Assembly (NCBI GenBank): GCA_910576895.1
Contig: CAJTJZ010000031.1
Location: 3,866-38,569, forward strand
From: an uncultured Lachnospiraceae bacterium
GTDB lineage: Bacteria; Bacillota; Clostridia; Lachnospirales; Lachnospiraceae
Length of the DNA: 34,704 nt
Direction: 5' to 3'
How positions within the stretch are numbered: the stretch's first letter is position 1; the number at the start of each line of letters is the position of its first letter. This document shows positions 22,170 to 31,287 of this stretch, piece by piece. The translations under genes and the position numbers were made by a program. The notes below the pieces were generated by a model. That model did no database searches and had not been told where the DNA came from. It worked only from the letters and a program-made list of their open reading frames with translations.

Positions 22170-23714
22170 ATGGGAAAGAAACCTACGGTATTAATGATTT
22201 TAGATGGATATGGATTAAATGAGAAAACAAATGGAAATGCGGTTGTTGAGGCAAATACACCAGTAATGGATAAATTGATGGCAGAATGTCCATTTGTAAA
22301 GGGAAATGCAAGTGGGCTTGCAGTAGGACTTCCAGATGGACAAATGGGAAATTCAGAAGTTGGACATCTTAATATGGGGGCTGGACGAATTGTATATCAG
22401 GAACTTACTAGAATTACAAAAGAGATTGAAGATGGTACATTTTTTGAAAATCCTGCCTTATTGAAAGCCGTAAATAATTGTATAGAAAATAATTCCGATC
22501 TTCATTTATTTGGATTATTATCCGATGGTGGTGTTCATAGTCATAATACGCATATGTATGGCTTATTGGAACTGGCAAAAAGAAAAGGATTAAAGAATGT
22601 TTATCTTCATGCATTTCTTGATGGGCGTGATACAGCACCAACTTCTGGCAAAGGTTTTGTAGAAGAAGCATTAGAAAAGATGAAAGAAATCGGCGTTGGA
22701 AAAATTGCAACTGTTATGGGCAGATATTATGTTATGGATCGTGATAATCGCTGGGAACGTGTAGAGAAAGCTTATAAGGCTTTAGTAGAAGGTATTGGCG
22801 AAACAGCAGAGGATGCAGTACAGGCAGTAGCACAGTCTTATGAAAAAGAAGAAACCGATGAATTTGTACTTCCAACTGTTGTTTTAGAAGATGGAAAACC
22901 AACAGCAACGATAAAGGATAAGGATTCTATTATTTTCTATAATTTCCGTCCAGATCGTGCAAGAGAAATTTCTCGTGCTTTTTGTGATGAAGAATTTACA
23001 GGCTTTGAAAGAGTAGGCGGGAGAAAAGATACTACTTATATAGCATTTACAGAATATGATGTTACAATTCCAAATAAGACCGTTGCTTTTCATAAAGTAG
23101 AAATTACAAATACGTTTGGAGAATTTCTTGCAGCAAATGGAAAGAAACAGCTTCGTACTGCAGAAACAGAGAAATATGCTCATGTTACCTTTTTCTTTAA
23201 TGGTGGAGTGGAAGAACCAAATCAAGGGGAAGAAAGACTTCTTGTAAATTCACCAAAAGTTCCTACTTATGATCTACAACCAGAAATGAGTGCTTATGAA
23301 GTTTGTGATGGTCTTGTGAAAGCAATCAAATCGGATAAATATGATGTCATTATTATTAACTTTGCAAATCCTGATATGGTAGGACATACAGGCGTAGAAG
23401 CTGCTGCAATTAAAGCAGTAGAAGCAGTAGATGAATGTGTGGGACGAGCCGTAAATGCAATTCGTGAAGTAAATGGACAAATGTTTATTTGTGCTGATCA
23501 TGGAAATGCAGAACAGTTGATTGATTATGAAACAGGTGTTCCATTTACAGCACATACAACAAATCCAGTTCCATTTATTCTTGTCAATTATGATAAGGAA
23601 TACACCTTAAGAGAAGGTGGTTGTCTTGCAGATATTGCACCAACATTAATTGAAATGATGGGAATGGAACAACCAAAAGAAATGACAGGAAAATCACTAT
23701 TAATTAAAAAATAA
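22170..23714 (+). CDS. gpmI: 2,3-bisphosphoglycerate-independent phosphoglycerate mutase
   Basis: 514 residues from ATG 22170, which has GGAGG at 22160-22164; the in-frame ATG at 22158 overlaps that site. The manganese-dependent enzyme interconverts 3- and 2-phosphoglycerate in glycolysis. Seen: metal site D12 in LMILDGYG, nucleophile S62 in QMGNSEVGHLNMGAGR, DGRDTAPTSG, the GRYYVMDRDNRWER substrate block, YNFRPDRAREISRA, NFANPDMVGHTG and ADHGNAEQ. Length and motif order are standard. Ends at a strong terminator. Confidence 0.97.
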   Translation: MGKKPTVLMILDGYGLNEKTNGNAVVEANTPVMDKLMAECPFVKGNASGLAVGLPDGQMGNSEVGHLNMGAGRIVYQELTRITKEIEDGTFFENPALLKAVNNCIENNSDLHLFGLLSDGGVHSHNTHMYGLLELAKRKGLKNVYLHAFLDGRDTAPTSGKGFVEEALEKMKEIGVGKIATVMGRYYVMDRDNRWERVEKAYKALVEGIGETAEDAVQAVAQSYEKEETDEFVLPTVVLEDGKPTATIKDKDSIIFYNFRPDRAREISRAFCDEEFTGFERVGGRKDTTYIAFTEYDVTIPNKTVAFHKVEITNTFGEFLAANGKKQLRTAETEKYAHVTFFFNGGVEEPNQGEERLLVNSPKVPTYDLQPEMSAYEVCDGLVKAIKSDKYDVIIINFANPDMVGHTGVEAAAIKAVEAVDECVGRAVNAIREVNGQMFICADHGNAEQLIDYETGVPFTAHTTNPVPFILVNYDKEYTLREGGCLADIAPTLIEMMGMEQPKEMTGKSLLIKK

Positions 23715-23736
23715 TAAAATAAAAAGATAAAACAAG

Positions 23737-23783
23737 AAACGGCTGTCTATTTATATTAATAAGGCAGTCGTTTTTGTTTTATT
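23737..23783 (+). terminator. gpmI intrinsic terminator
   Basis: Twelve-pair stem, AAACGGCTGTCT (23737-23748) with AGGCAGTCGTTT (23762-23773), followed by TTTGTTTTATTT. Confidence 0.85.
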
Positions 23784-23873
23784 TACAAATAAAAAAGTTT
23801 TTCATTTTCATTTAAGCAGGAGTATTCCTAATAAATAGTATTGCTTTTTTCTTCTATTAAGTTGAAGTTAGTA
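23783..23873 (-). pseudogene. Decayed duplicate of an internal part of the Big_2 protein gene
   Basis: Read on the - strand, this stretch encodes NLIEEKSNTIY, a TAG, then EYSCLNENEKLFYL and a stop. The intact gene next door encodes NSIEENNNTIYQEYSCLDENKN at about 24402-24480, so the TAG replaces a glutamine codon and DNA similarity is obvious. The fragment lies directly behind the stop codon of that gene and overlaps nothing else. Confidence 0.75.
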
Positions 23874-23881
23874 ATCTAGGT

Positions 23882-24952
23882 TTAAGCCTCTGGAATTGGG
23901 TTTGTAGTATCTATTGAAGCATTGGAATTATCTGTGTTTTCTTCTGTGTTTGCATTTTCTGTTGTTGTATTTGTATTATTTACAATATTTTGAATTTCAT
24001 CTGGGAGTGTCAGTTCATTTTCTTTATTATATACAAATGTGCCAGTAACGGTAGTAGCTCTTGCACCATCTGATCCATAATTTGTAATTTTATAAGATTG
24101 TACAAATAGATTTTTTTGATCAGTTTTTATATCTAAAACACAGATTCCACTGTCAAGGCCAACAGAAGTTTGTTCTTCTTCCGTCATTCCAGCAATATCA
24201 GCCATATAAACAAGATGATAGGTATTATCTGGTTCTAGTTCTGCACTAACAAGTTCCATATTGGAGTAATGAATAAAATTATTATTTGGATGTTCACCTT
24301 CTAAAAAAGCTTCGGAAGTAACTTCTTTATTGCCAGCGATATCAAATTGATACTTTGTTCCATTTGTAATATAGGAAAAATAAGAATCTTCCACTGTTTG
24401 ATATAAAACAAGATTTTTATTTTCATCTAAACAAGAGTATTCTTGATAAATAGTATTGTTGTTTTCTTCTATCGAATTGCTGGCAGCAGAACTATAAATA
24501 GAAGTAACCGATCCTGATTTTAAATTTTCATAAGTATTATTTGCATTGATTAAATTTTGAATGGAAGGACTAACCGTAACGGTTCGGCGTACTAGTTTTT
24601 TGCCAAGGGTAGCAGTAATTGTTGTTTTTCCGGGTTTTTTGGCTGTTGCTTTTCCTGTTTTTTTCTCAATACTTATAATCGAAGGATTGGAACTTTTCCA
24701 AATGATTTTAGAAGCCTTTGCATTTTTTACTTTTGCTTTAAACTTAAATTTTTTGCCATTTTCTATAGTATCTGTTGATTTAGAAAAAGTAATCGTTACT
24801 TTTTTTACTTTCTTTTTTTGCTTTGCTTTTTTCTTTCCTGCCTTTTTTGTCGCTGTTTTTTTTGCAGCAAAAGAAACAGTAGAAGGAATGGTGGTAAGAC
24901 TAAGGGAAAAAGTGCAAAATAATATTCCAAATAATAAAGTAATTTTTTTCAT
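23882..24952 (-). CDS. Secreted Big_2 (Ig-like) domain surface protein
   Basis: 356 residues. A signal peptide (1-29, ending about SFAA) is followed by a very Lys-rich linker (32-52), one Big_2 domain (about 53-128; VTITFSKSTDTIENGKKFKF, IIWKSSNPSIISIEKKTGKATAKKPGKTTITA) and a C-terminal region of about 200 residues with no family I recognise, ending in an Asn/Thr/Glu-rich tail. Big_2 domains mediate adhesion or wall association. AGGAAG lies 8 nt before the ATG. It is 73 nt downstream of the large amidase on the same strand, so both are probably exported to the wall together. Confidence 0.85.
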   Translation of the reverse strand: MKKITLLFGILFCTFSLSLTTIPSTVSFAAKKTATKKAGKKKAKQKKKVKKVTITFSKSTDTIENGKKFKFKAKVKNAKASKIIWKSSNPSIISIEKKTGKATAKKPGKTTITATLGKKLVRRTVTVSPSIQNLINANNTYENLKSGSVTSIYSSAASNSIEENNNTIYQEYSCLDENKNLVLYQTVEDSYFSYITNGTKYQFDIAGNKEVTSEAFLEGEHPNNNFIHYSNMELVSAELEPDNTYHLVYMADIAGMTEEEQTSVGLDSGICVLDIKTDQKNLFVQSYKITNYGSDGARATTVTGTFVYNKENELTLPDEIQNIVNNTNTTTENANTEENTDNSNASIDTTNPIPEA

Positions 24953-25025
24953 GGAGAAATCTTCCTTTCTAAATATTTTTTCAATAGCGGATATTATCTT
25001 TTGTAAATATTATTTTCAGCAAATA

Positions 25026-27587
25026 TTATCTTCCTGTTGGGTATTCTTCAAAAAGTTCTTTGATAGTATCATAAAGTGCTTTTGCTGCTTTTTGCTGTTT
25101 TTGGCTATCTTTTAATCGTGCTAAATCCGTAGAATTTGACATAAATCCAAGTTCAATTAAGATAGCAGGTACTGTATTATATTTTGCAACAACATATTCA
25201 GCACTTTTATATCCTCTATCATAGCAGCCAATTTTAGAAATAAGGCTGTCTTGAAAAAAGTCTGCCATTTCTTCACTTGTTAGTCCGGAAGGTCCTTTAC
25301 TTTTATTAATTTTAGAATAATAGACTTCCAGTCCTTTTGCACTGCTAGAAGATGCTGAGTTCATATGTAGGCTGATAAAAATATCGGCATTTGCTTTTGC
25401 TGATATTTTTGGACGCTCATATAAATTAACAAAAGTATCATTAGCTCTTGTCCAATAAGCTTTAATAGAGCTGGAATTTGTAAAATATTGTTTCATTTTT
25501 TTATATAAAATAGTTAAATTAAAATTTTTCTCCTGATAGCCATTATGTACAGCACCAGAATCTTTACCGCCATGTCCTGCATCAAGTAAAACTATATTTT
25601 GATACATTTTTTTTGGACTGCCAAGATTGACTCCTAAGGAAGAACCAGCATCATAAAGGTGATAACCCTGTATTTTTGTAGTTTGTATAGTGATTACAGT
25701 ATTATCATTTGCATCTCCTGTAATGCTGATTTTCTTTACCACACTTTTATTGGAAATGATATTATTTTTCTTATAGTAAGAAATATAATCTCCCGGTAAG
25801 ATAAGTTTAAATTTTTTATCTGCATAAGGATCTTTATCTGTAATATCTTTAAAATCTACATCCGATGGCAGTGGAATGTAAATATCGAAATCTGAAGATG
25901 CCCCCTGCAATGATCCATCATGGAAAATAATCTGATATTTTGTACCAGAAACTTGTAAGTAATATCCACCTTCATAAGAAATGGATACGATAAGGGAGTG
26001 ATCCTCTTGCTCTGTTAAAGAAACACCTTTAATAAAATGAAATGTTTCTAAAAATTCTGTTTTAGCAATTCCATTTCTTGTATATGGAAACGTAATTGTT
26101 AAAACATTGTTTGCTGTAGTGTAACTGCCTGATAATTCCATAGCTCCTGTAAGAGAAAGTGTTTCCATCGTTTCTTGTCCTTGTGCAACAATCGATGTCA
26201 GGCAATTTTCATAAATATCAAGATAAAGATTGCATCGATCTTCAGAAAGACTTATGTAATAATTTATATTCTCTATAGAAGACTGAAATAAAATAAGGGT
26301 TGTTTCTGTGCTGCTATCATAGGAAGAAGATGCTCCTTTTATAATAGGATAATCAAAAGGGTACGAAGTATCCGTAGAACTTGCATGATAAGAAGTAATA
26401 GCAATTTGCTTTGTTGTCTTATCAAAAGAAGCATTGATTTCTCCAAATGGTTGTTCTGCAGAAATAATATAGCGTTCCCCATAAGGAATTGTATTATCAT
26501 TATAAAAAATATTGCTGATAGAAGTTGTTTCTATTATTGTATCAGGAGCTTCTATATGGTAGCTTTCTAAAAAATTTGGTAATGTATTTGCATAGTTAGA
26601 ATATTCTTCGCTGCATTCCTCAGAAAAATAATATCCAGTCACTTCAAGCATTTCATTTTCTGATGTATAAAGTTCTGCTGTTTTTGTAGAATCATTCCAT
26701 AGATAATAAAAGCCAAGTTGTTCTGCTATAAATTGGAGAGGAACTAAACTATATTCTGTATTATTATATCCATTAATTACAGTTCTTGGCATAACGGGTG
26801 CTTCCCGCTTTTCATTATTAATAAGAACTTCTTTATTGTCCATAGTAAAAGTAAGAGAAATACCACTTGCACTAATAATTGCTTGTTTCGTGTCTTCTTT
26901 ATACTCATAACTTGTATTAAGTTCTGTTTCAAAAAAAACTTTTTTTGCAGGAACCATAAGATAATTGTCAATAAAAATGGCAGGCATTTTTCCAAGAGAA
27001 ACTTTTGAGCCATTAATCATAACGCTTCCTTGAATATCAGTATAATTTGTCCATATTCCATCAAAATATAACTGAAATGGGCGAGTAATTTCAGAACGCT
27101 TTTTGGAAGCATTCCATGTATAAGTAAATCCAAGTGCTTCTGTTGTAAAACGGGCAGGAACTAAAATTTTTGTTTCTCCTGCTTTTATATATTTTACTAA
27201 AAGAGGAGCAGTATCCAACGTTTGCTTTTCTCCATTCAGATAGGCAACGGTACTATCAAGATATAAAATGATTTCATTTCCAAAGGAAGAAATATGAATT
27301 TCTCCACTTTCACTATCATAAGAAGTTTCTGCTCCAAGTGCATTTTTAAAAACATCTTCTAAAGAAAAAAGAGCCGTATTATCAATAATAAGTCCGGGAA
27401 AATCATCTAAATCAATTGTTTCTCCATCGACTGTAAGCTTCGCCTGAGTTCCTGTATAAGAATAGGTAGTATCATGATAATGTACTTTTAAAACGGCCGC
27501 TTCTGTTTGTTTAGGAAAAAACAACATAAGAGTAATTAATAGGAAAAAGAACAGAAGCTTGATCGGTCTTTTGTATTCTAGTTTCAT
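25026..27587 (-). CDS. Large N-acetylmuramoyl-L-alanine amidase with CuAO-N1-like repeats
   Basis: 853 residues. Signal peptide (1-30) followed by two copper-amine-oxidase-N1-like modules (about 45-170 and 175-310; each contains an LVPARFTTEALGF- or LVPLQFIAEQLGF-type motif), a long beta-rich AMIN-like middle region (about 330-640) and a C-terminal Amidase_3 domain (about 667-846). Zinc ligand H672 is in LLDAGHGGKDSG, with EKNFNL, ISLHMNSA and the catalytic Glu in ILIELGFMSNS following. It cleaves the peptide side chain from peptidoglycan; the modular N-terminus likely targets the wall. AAGGAGG precedes the ATG. Much larger than the simple amidase at 3261, pointing to a different role such as cell separation or spore-related wall turnover. 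Confidence 0.9.
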   Translation of the reverse strand: MKLEYKRPIKLLFFFLLITLMLFFPKQTEAAVLKVHYHDTTYSYTGTQAKLTVDGETIDLDDFPGLIIDNTALFSLEDVFKNALGAETSYDSESGEIHISSFGNEIILYLDSTVAYLNGEKQTLDTAPLLVKYIKAGETKILVPARFTTEALGFTYTWNASKKRSEITRPFQLYFDGIWTNYTDIQGSVMINGSKVSLGKMPAIFIDNYLMVPAKKVFFETELNTSYEYKEDTKQAIISASGISLTFTMDNKEVLINNEKREAPVMPRTVINGYNNTEYSLVPLQFIAEQLGFYYLWNDSTKTAELYTSENEMLEVTGYYFSEECSEEYSNYANTLPNFLESYHIEAPDTIIETTSISNIFYNDNTIPYGERYIISAEQPFGEINASFDKTTKQIAITSYHASSTDTSYPFDYPIIKGASSSYDSSTETTLILFQSSIENINYYISLSEDRCNLYLDIYENCLTSIVAQGQETMETLSLTGAMELSGSYTTANNVLTITFPYTRNGIAKTEFLETFHFIKGVSLTEQEDHSLIVSISYEGGYYLQVSGTKYQIIFHDGSLQGASSDFDIYIPLPSDVDFKDITDKDPYADKKFKLILPGDYISYYKKNNIISNKSVVKKISITGDANDNTVITIQTTKIQGYHLYDAGSSLGVNLGSPKKMYQNIVLLDAGHGGKDSGAVHNGYQEKNFNLTILYKKMKQYFTNSSSIKAYWTRANDTFVNLYERPKISAKANADIFISLHMNSASSSSAKGLEVYYSKINKSKGPSGLTSEEMADFFQDSLISKIGCYDRGYKSAEYVVAKYNTVPAILIELGFMSNSTDLARLKDSQKQQKAAKALYDTIKELFEEYPTGR

Positions 27588-27750
27588 AAAATCCTCCTTT
27601 TTCTAAGTGATTTCTTGTCTATAAGGACAAAAATCTTTGTTTCCTATAAGGATAGGAAGAATAATTGTTAAAAATGTGGCATAATAAAGCTGTTGTTGTG
27701 GCATAGAAAAAAGAAATAGATAAGTTTTTCTATGAGAAGTAAAAAAATAC

Positions 27751-27778
27751 TTTACATATTGTGATTATGGTGTATAAT
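27751..27778 (+). promoter_or_regulatory. Promoter upstream of the degV-family gene
   Basis: TTTACA (27751-27756), 16-nt spacer, TATAAT (27773-27778), giving a leader of about 100 nt. The 295-bp gap back to the divergent amidase gene otherwise holds only AT-rich sequence with a short repeated CCTATAAGGA motif. Confidence 0.6.
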
Positions 27779-27882
27779 ATAAGTAGTTTTAAAAACCATA
27801 TAAAAAAGTAATGAATCACATATTATTTATAATAAGACTTATTATATTTTAATTTATAGAAAAAAATAGGAGGCTGCAATTT

Positions 27883-28719
27883 ATGGATTATAAAATTATA
27901 GGAGATAGTTGTACTGATTTAACAAAAGAGCAAAGGGCAGATAAAAGCTTTCAAATTGTTCCTCTTACCTTGGAAATTGAGGATGAAGTTATTGTAGATG
28001 ATGAATCTTTTGATCAAAGCTATTTTTTAAAAAAAGTTGCAGAAAGTGAGCAATGTCCAAAATCCTCCTGTCCATCTCCGGAAACTTATATGGAAATGTT
28101 TGATTTAGCTGAAGTTATTTTTGTAGTTACCTTATCTTCCCAACTTTCTGGTTCTTATAATAGTGCTGTACTTGCAAAAAAACTTTATTTAGAAGAACAT
28201 CCAAATAAGAAGATTGAGGTATTTGATTCTAAATCTGCTTCTACAGGTCAGGCATTGCTTGCAAGAAAAATTAAAGAACTTGCTGATAATGGAATGGAAT
28301 TTGAGGAAATTGTAGAAAAAGTAACAAACTATCGAGATGATATGTTGACATTATTTGTATTAGAAACGTTGGAAACATTGCGGAAAAATGGACGGCTTTC
28401 CAATTTGACAGCATTTATTTGTAATACTTTAGATATTAAACCAGTGATGTCTTCTACAGAGGAAGGTGCGATTAAAAAGATTGGACAGAGTCGTGGTATC
28501 AAAAAGGCATTGCTTTTTATGGCAAATTATATTGCAGAAACAGTAAAAAATCCAGAAGAAAAAATACTTGGTATTGCTCATTGCAATAATTATGAACGTG
28601 CTTTATTTACAAAAGAAGCAATTTTAAAAAAAGTGCCTTTTAAAGATGTTATGATTTCAGATACAAGAGGTGTGAGTTCTATGTATGCAAATGATGGCGG
28701 TATTATTGTAAGTTATTAA
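27883..28719 (+). CDS. DegV-family fatty-acid-binding protein
   Basis: 278 residues. DegV/FakB proteins bind a single fatty acid and present it to the kinase FakA for phosphorylation. Typical motifs: IIGDSCTDLT at the N-terminus, SSCPSPETY, VVTLSSQLSGSYNSA (lipid head-group loop), VFDSKSASTGQ and KPVMSSTEEG. AGGAGG 11 nt upstream of the ATG. No fakA gene is nearby, as is common for the many dispersed DegV paralogues of Clostridia. Confidence 0.93.
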   Translation: MDYKIIGDSCTDLTKEQRADKSFQIVPLTLEIEDEVIVDDESFDQSYFLKKVAESEQCPKSSCPSPETYMEMFDLAEVIFVVTLSSQLSGSYNSAVLAKKLYLEEHPNKKIEVFDSKSASTGQALLARKIKELADNGMEFEEIVEKVTNYRDDMLTLFVLETLETLRKNGRLSNLTAFICNTLDIKPVMSSTEEGAIKKIGQSRGIKKALLFMANYIAETVKNPEEKILGIAHCNNYERALFTKEAILKKVPFKDVMISDTRGVSSMYANDGGIIVSY

Positions 28720-28749
28720 GAAGAAATTCCCAGATTCCTAAGTTTATAT

Positions 28750-28778
28750 TTGCTATTTTTTTAAACTTATTGTATAAT
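28750..28778 (+). promoter_or_regulatory. Promoter of the small Cys-rich protein gene
   Basis: TTGCTA (28750-28755), 17-nt spacer, TATAAT (28773-28778). Confidence 0.65.
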
Positions 28779-28868
28779 AGAGTCATATTCTGTTAATTAT
28801 TTACAGAATGAAAAATAATATTAATTAACAAGTGAGCAATCTACATTTTAGGAGGGAAGGGATGCTTT

Positions 28869-29105
28869 ATGGTTAGAAAAGATATTGCAGAAAGTATGAT
28901 AGAAGGAGATATTGAAAAGGGGATTGCATTAGTAAAGAACTCCTGTAATAATAAAAACTGCACAAAACGTCATTATACAGAATATTTGCTTCGTCATATA
29001 TGCAGCAACTGTTCTCCTTATATTCGTTACGTTGGAGAAGATACGTATGAATCTTATGTTGCAAGATTAGATGATTTAATTATTGAAATGGAAGAAAATA
29101 GATAA
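28869..29105 (+). CDS. Small cysteine-rich protein of unknown function
   Basis: 78 residues, MVRKDIAESMIEGDIEKG then NSCNNKNCTKRHYTEYLLRH, ICSNCSPYIRYVG and an acidic helical end. Four cysteines in a Cx4C-x15-CxxC arrangement, with His residues between, could bind zinc. No family recognised. It is monocistronic, with its own promoter and terminator. Two ribosome binding sites precede it: AGGAGG (28850-28855) fits better to an ATG at 28862 that opens a 4-codon frame (MLYG, stop) overlapping this start, while AAGGG (28857-28861) is 7 nt from ATG 28869. Confidence 0.7.
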   Translation: MVRKDIAESMIEGDIEKGIALVKNSCNNKNCTKRHYTEYLLRHICSNCSPYIRYVGEDTYESYVARLDDLIIEMEENR

Positions 29106-29133
29106 TAAACAACATGTAAATGGGATTATGTAG

Positions 29134-29157
29134 GGGAGCGATAGCTCCCTTTTTTTC
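29134..29157 (+). terminator. Intrinsic terminator
   Basis: GGGAGC (29134-29139), GATA loop, GCTCCC (29144-29149), then eight T. The gene on its left ends 29 nt before it. Confidence 0.9.
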
Positions 29158-29210
29158 CATTAAAATGGAATTTATGGATTTTTTAATTTGTATTTTAAAT
29201 GGATAAAAAT

Positions 29211-29819
29211 TTATAATTCTGTATTTGCTGGAAGCGGACTTAAAATAACAGGTTGAAGCTGTTTTCCACAAAGAGCTGCTAATAAGGTATCCGAAATTAA
29301 TTCTGGTTTTGATACCATAGAAGTTGGTTTTTTAATAAAATTATCCTGTCCAAATGGAACAAAATAAATATTTTTGCTATTAAATAAAAGACCAATATTC
29401 TTAAAATTCATACCAAGTGCATCATTACTTGATAAGAAAAGTACTAATGGTTTTTGATTTCTTATATGTGCCTTTGCTGCCATAAGTACAGGAGTATCGG
29501 TAATGCCATTTGCCAGTTTTGCTAAGGTATTTCCAGTACATGGTGCAATTAACATAATATCTAATAAACTCTTTGGACCAATTGGTTCTGCCGCTGGAAT
29601 TGTTTTAATTACTGGTCGTCCTGCAATTGCTTCTGCATGTTTTATAAATTCCTCTGCCTTTCCAAAACGACAATCTGTTGTCTGCGAGGCATCAGAAAAA
29701 ATAGGGATTAGTTCTGCACCTTCTTTGCTTAAATTTTCCATCTGTATAAAAATTTTTTCATACATACAAAAAGAGCCAGTAAAGCCGAATCCGATTTTTT
29801 TACTTTTCAGGCTTTCCAT
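29211..29819 (-). CDS. dpaB: Dipicolinate synthase subunit B
   Basis: 202 residues from the ATG at 29819, which has GAGG at a better distance than the ATG at 29825. A flavoprotein-like (Dfp/UbiX type) fold: IGFGFTGSFCMYEKIF nucleotide-binding start, IFSDASQTTDCRFG, MLIAPCTGNTLAKLANGITDTPVLMAAKAH and the LGMNFKNIGLLFNSKNIYFVPFGQD tail are diagnostic of SpoVFB. With DpaA it turns a diaminopimelate-pathway intermediate into dipicolinic acid, the Ca-chelated core solute of endospores. Made in the mother cell. 25 nt after dpaA. Confidence 0.95.
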   Translation of the reverse strand: MESLKSKKIGFGFTGSFCMYEKIFIQMENLSKEGAELIPIFSDASQTTDCRFGKAEEFIKHAEAIAGRPVIKTIPAAEPIGPKSLLDIMLIAPCTGNTLAKLANGITDTPVLMAAKAHIRNQKPLVLFLSSNDALGMNFKNIGLLFNSKNIYFVPFGQDNFIKKPTSMVSKPELISDTLLAALCGKQLQPVILSPLPANTEL

Positions 29820-29844
29820 AATCATACCTCATTTCATGCAATAT

Positions 29845-30723
29845 CTAAAAAGAACAGCTTTTGTTCTTATCATATAAATGGATTAATTCTTTCGCAAGTA
29901 TTTGAGCACTAGCATAAGGAGCTGTTTTTCCCGGGATGCTTAAAAATAGGCTGGAAGTAATTCCAAGTGCACTTGCTGCTTTGTAATCAACACCGCCCGG
30001 TGCAGATGCAATATCTACAATGACTGCTTGTGGTGGAAGTAATGTTAAAAGTTCTTCTGGCAATACAGGTGCAGGAACAGTATTAAAAATAAAATAAGCC
30101 TTAGCAAGTGCTTGATCTAAATGTTCAAAATCTGTCGCATAAAATCCTAGGATTTCTGCTTTTGTACGTGCTTTTTCACTTCTTGCACAGACAGTAACAA
30201 GACTATGCATTCCTTTAAGACGGTCAGCAAGAACGCTGCCGCATTTTCCATAACCAAGAACAACACTATGATTTTTATGAAAATTCATAGGACTTAACCG
30301 ACAAGCTTCCATAATCGCACCTTCTGCCGTTGCAATCGCATTCAAATAGGCAACCCGATCATTTTTTAATAAATCAAAAAAAAGAATATTTTCTGATTCA
30401 CAATGGTTTTTTACACATTCTGGAAGATTACCGCCACAGACAATATGATCGGAACGTAAAAAGAAAAGAAAACTGCTAATGTCTAAATCTGCCTTTTCTG
30501 AAAGGGAGGCAATTGTTTTTCCATTATGGGTAAATGGGACAGGTGCGGCAAGGACTGTACTGTTTTTCATAAGTTCTCGCAAACTACCTGTTTGATAGGC
30601 ATTTCCAGAAACACCATACGTTATAATACCAAAACCATATTCTTTTAAAATCTGTGCTAAATATTCCTGACGCTTATCACCGCCAATAATGCCAATCGTA
30701 GGTAATGGTTTTTGTCTATCCAT
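29845..30723 (-). CDS. dpaA: Dipicolinate synthase subunit A
   Basis: 292 residues. An NAD(P)-binding Rossmann protein: N-terminal TIGIIGGDKRQEYLA, central HKNHSVVLGYGKCGSVLADRLKG dinucleotide loop, and ATAEGAIMEA, NTVPAPVLPEELL and VDIASAPGGVDY motifs characteristic of SpoVFA. It is the first gene of the dpaAB pair; a sigma-K-type promoter lies 58 nt upstream. Presence of the pair indicates that the organism makes endospores by the dpaAB route and does not depend on the EtfA-linked alternative. Confidence 0.95.
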   Translation of the reverse strand: MDRQKPLPTIGIIGGDKRQEYLAQILKEYGFGIITYGVSGNAYQTGSLRELMKNSTVLAAPVPFTHNGKTIASLSEKADLDISSFLFFLRSDHIVCGGNLPECVKNHCESENILFFDLLKNDRVAYLNAIATAEGAIMEACRLSPMNFHKNHSVVLGYGKCGSVLADRLKGMHSLVTVCARSEKARTKAEILGFYATDFEHLDQALAKAYFIFNTVPAPVLPEELLTLLPPQAVIVDIASAPGGVDYKAASALGITSSLFLSIPGKTAPYASAQILAKELIHLYDKNKSCSF

Positions 30724-30780
30724 AAGATCACCTTTTCCTTTTCTAAAAAAATCCGATCAAAAAAATTCCTGCCTATAATA

Positions 30781-30809
30781 TAGAATATGCTTTTAAAGAG
30801 GAAATGGTG
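30781..30809 (-). promoter_or_regulatory. Sigma-K-type promoter of dpaAB
   Basis: On the - strand: CACC (30809-30806), 16-nt spacer, CATATTCTA (30789-30781), an exact fit to the sigma-K consensus mACm-N16-CATAnnnTA. No sigma-A promoter of comparable quality is seen. This agrees with the known mother-cell control of spoVF. Confidence 0.75.
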
Positions 30810-30966
30810 ACTCAAAAAATGGGAAAGAATAGAAAGGAGTATTATTTTTAATGGAAAGAAAATAGTTTGTATCTTGAGATAGTTTATGTTATAGTTTGCT
30901 TATATACTGGCGGCTGAAAAATTTGACTGCTTCGTATAATATAATATTTAATTGGGAGGAAATGTT

Positions 30967-31287
30967 ATGGAAATATTAAATTCATTGGAGCTTTTATTAA
31001 ATAATATGGCAGAACTTATTATTATTGTATTGGAATTTATGGGTGTTATTGTTATTACAGCTTCTAGTATTAAAGGATTTTATGATTATATTCGTCATTC
31101 TGAAAATACAAAAATTTCGCTTGCAAAAGGACTTTCGATTGCTTTGGAATTTAAAATGGGAAGTGAAATTTTAAGAACGGTGATTGTAAGAGAATGGGCA
31201 GAAATTGCAACGGTTGCTGGAATTATTGTTTTGCGTGCAGCACTTGCATTTTTAATCCATTGGGAAATAAAACAAGAAGAAGGATAA
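30967..31287 (+). CDS. DUF1622 membrane protein
   Basis: 106 residues from ATG 30967 with GGAGG at 30955-30959. Hydrophobic helices at about 14-33 (MAELIIIVLEFMGVIVITAS) and 76-98 (ATVAGIIVLRAALAFLIHW). The conserved block LAKGLSIALEFKMGSEILRTVIVREW between them and the final LIHWEI are characteristic of DUF1622. Function unknown. It stands alone, divergent from dpaA. Confidence 0.8.
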   Translation: MEILNSLELLLNNMAELIIIVLEFMGVIVITASSIKGFYDYIRHSENTKISLAKGLSIALEFKMGSEILRTVIVREWAEIATVAGIIVLRAALAFLIHWEIKQEEG

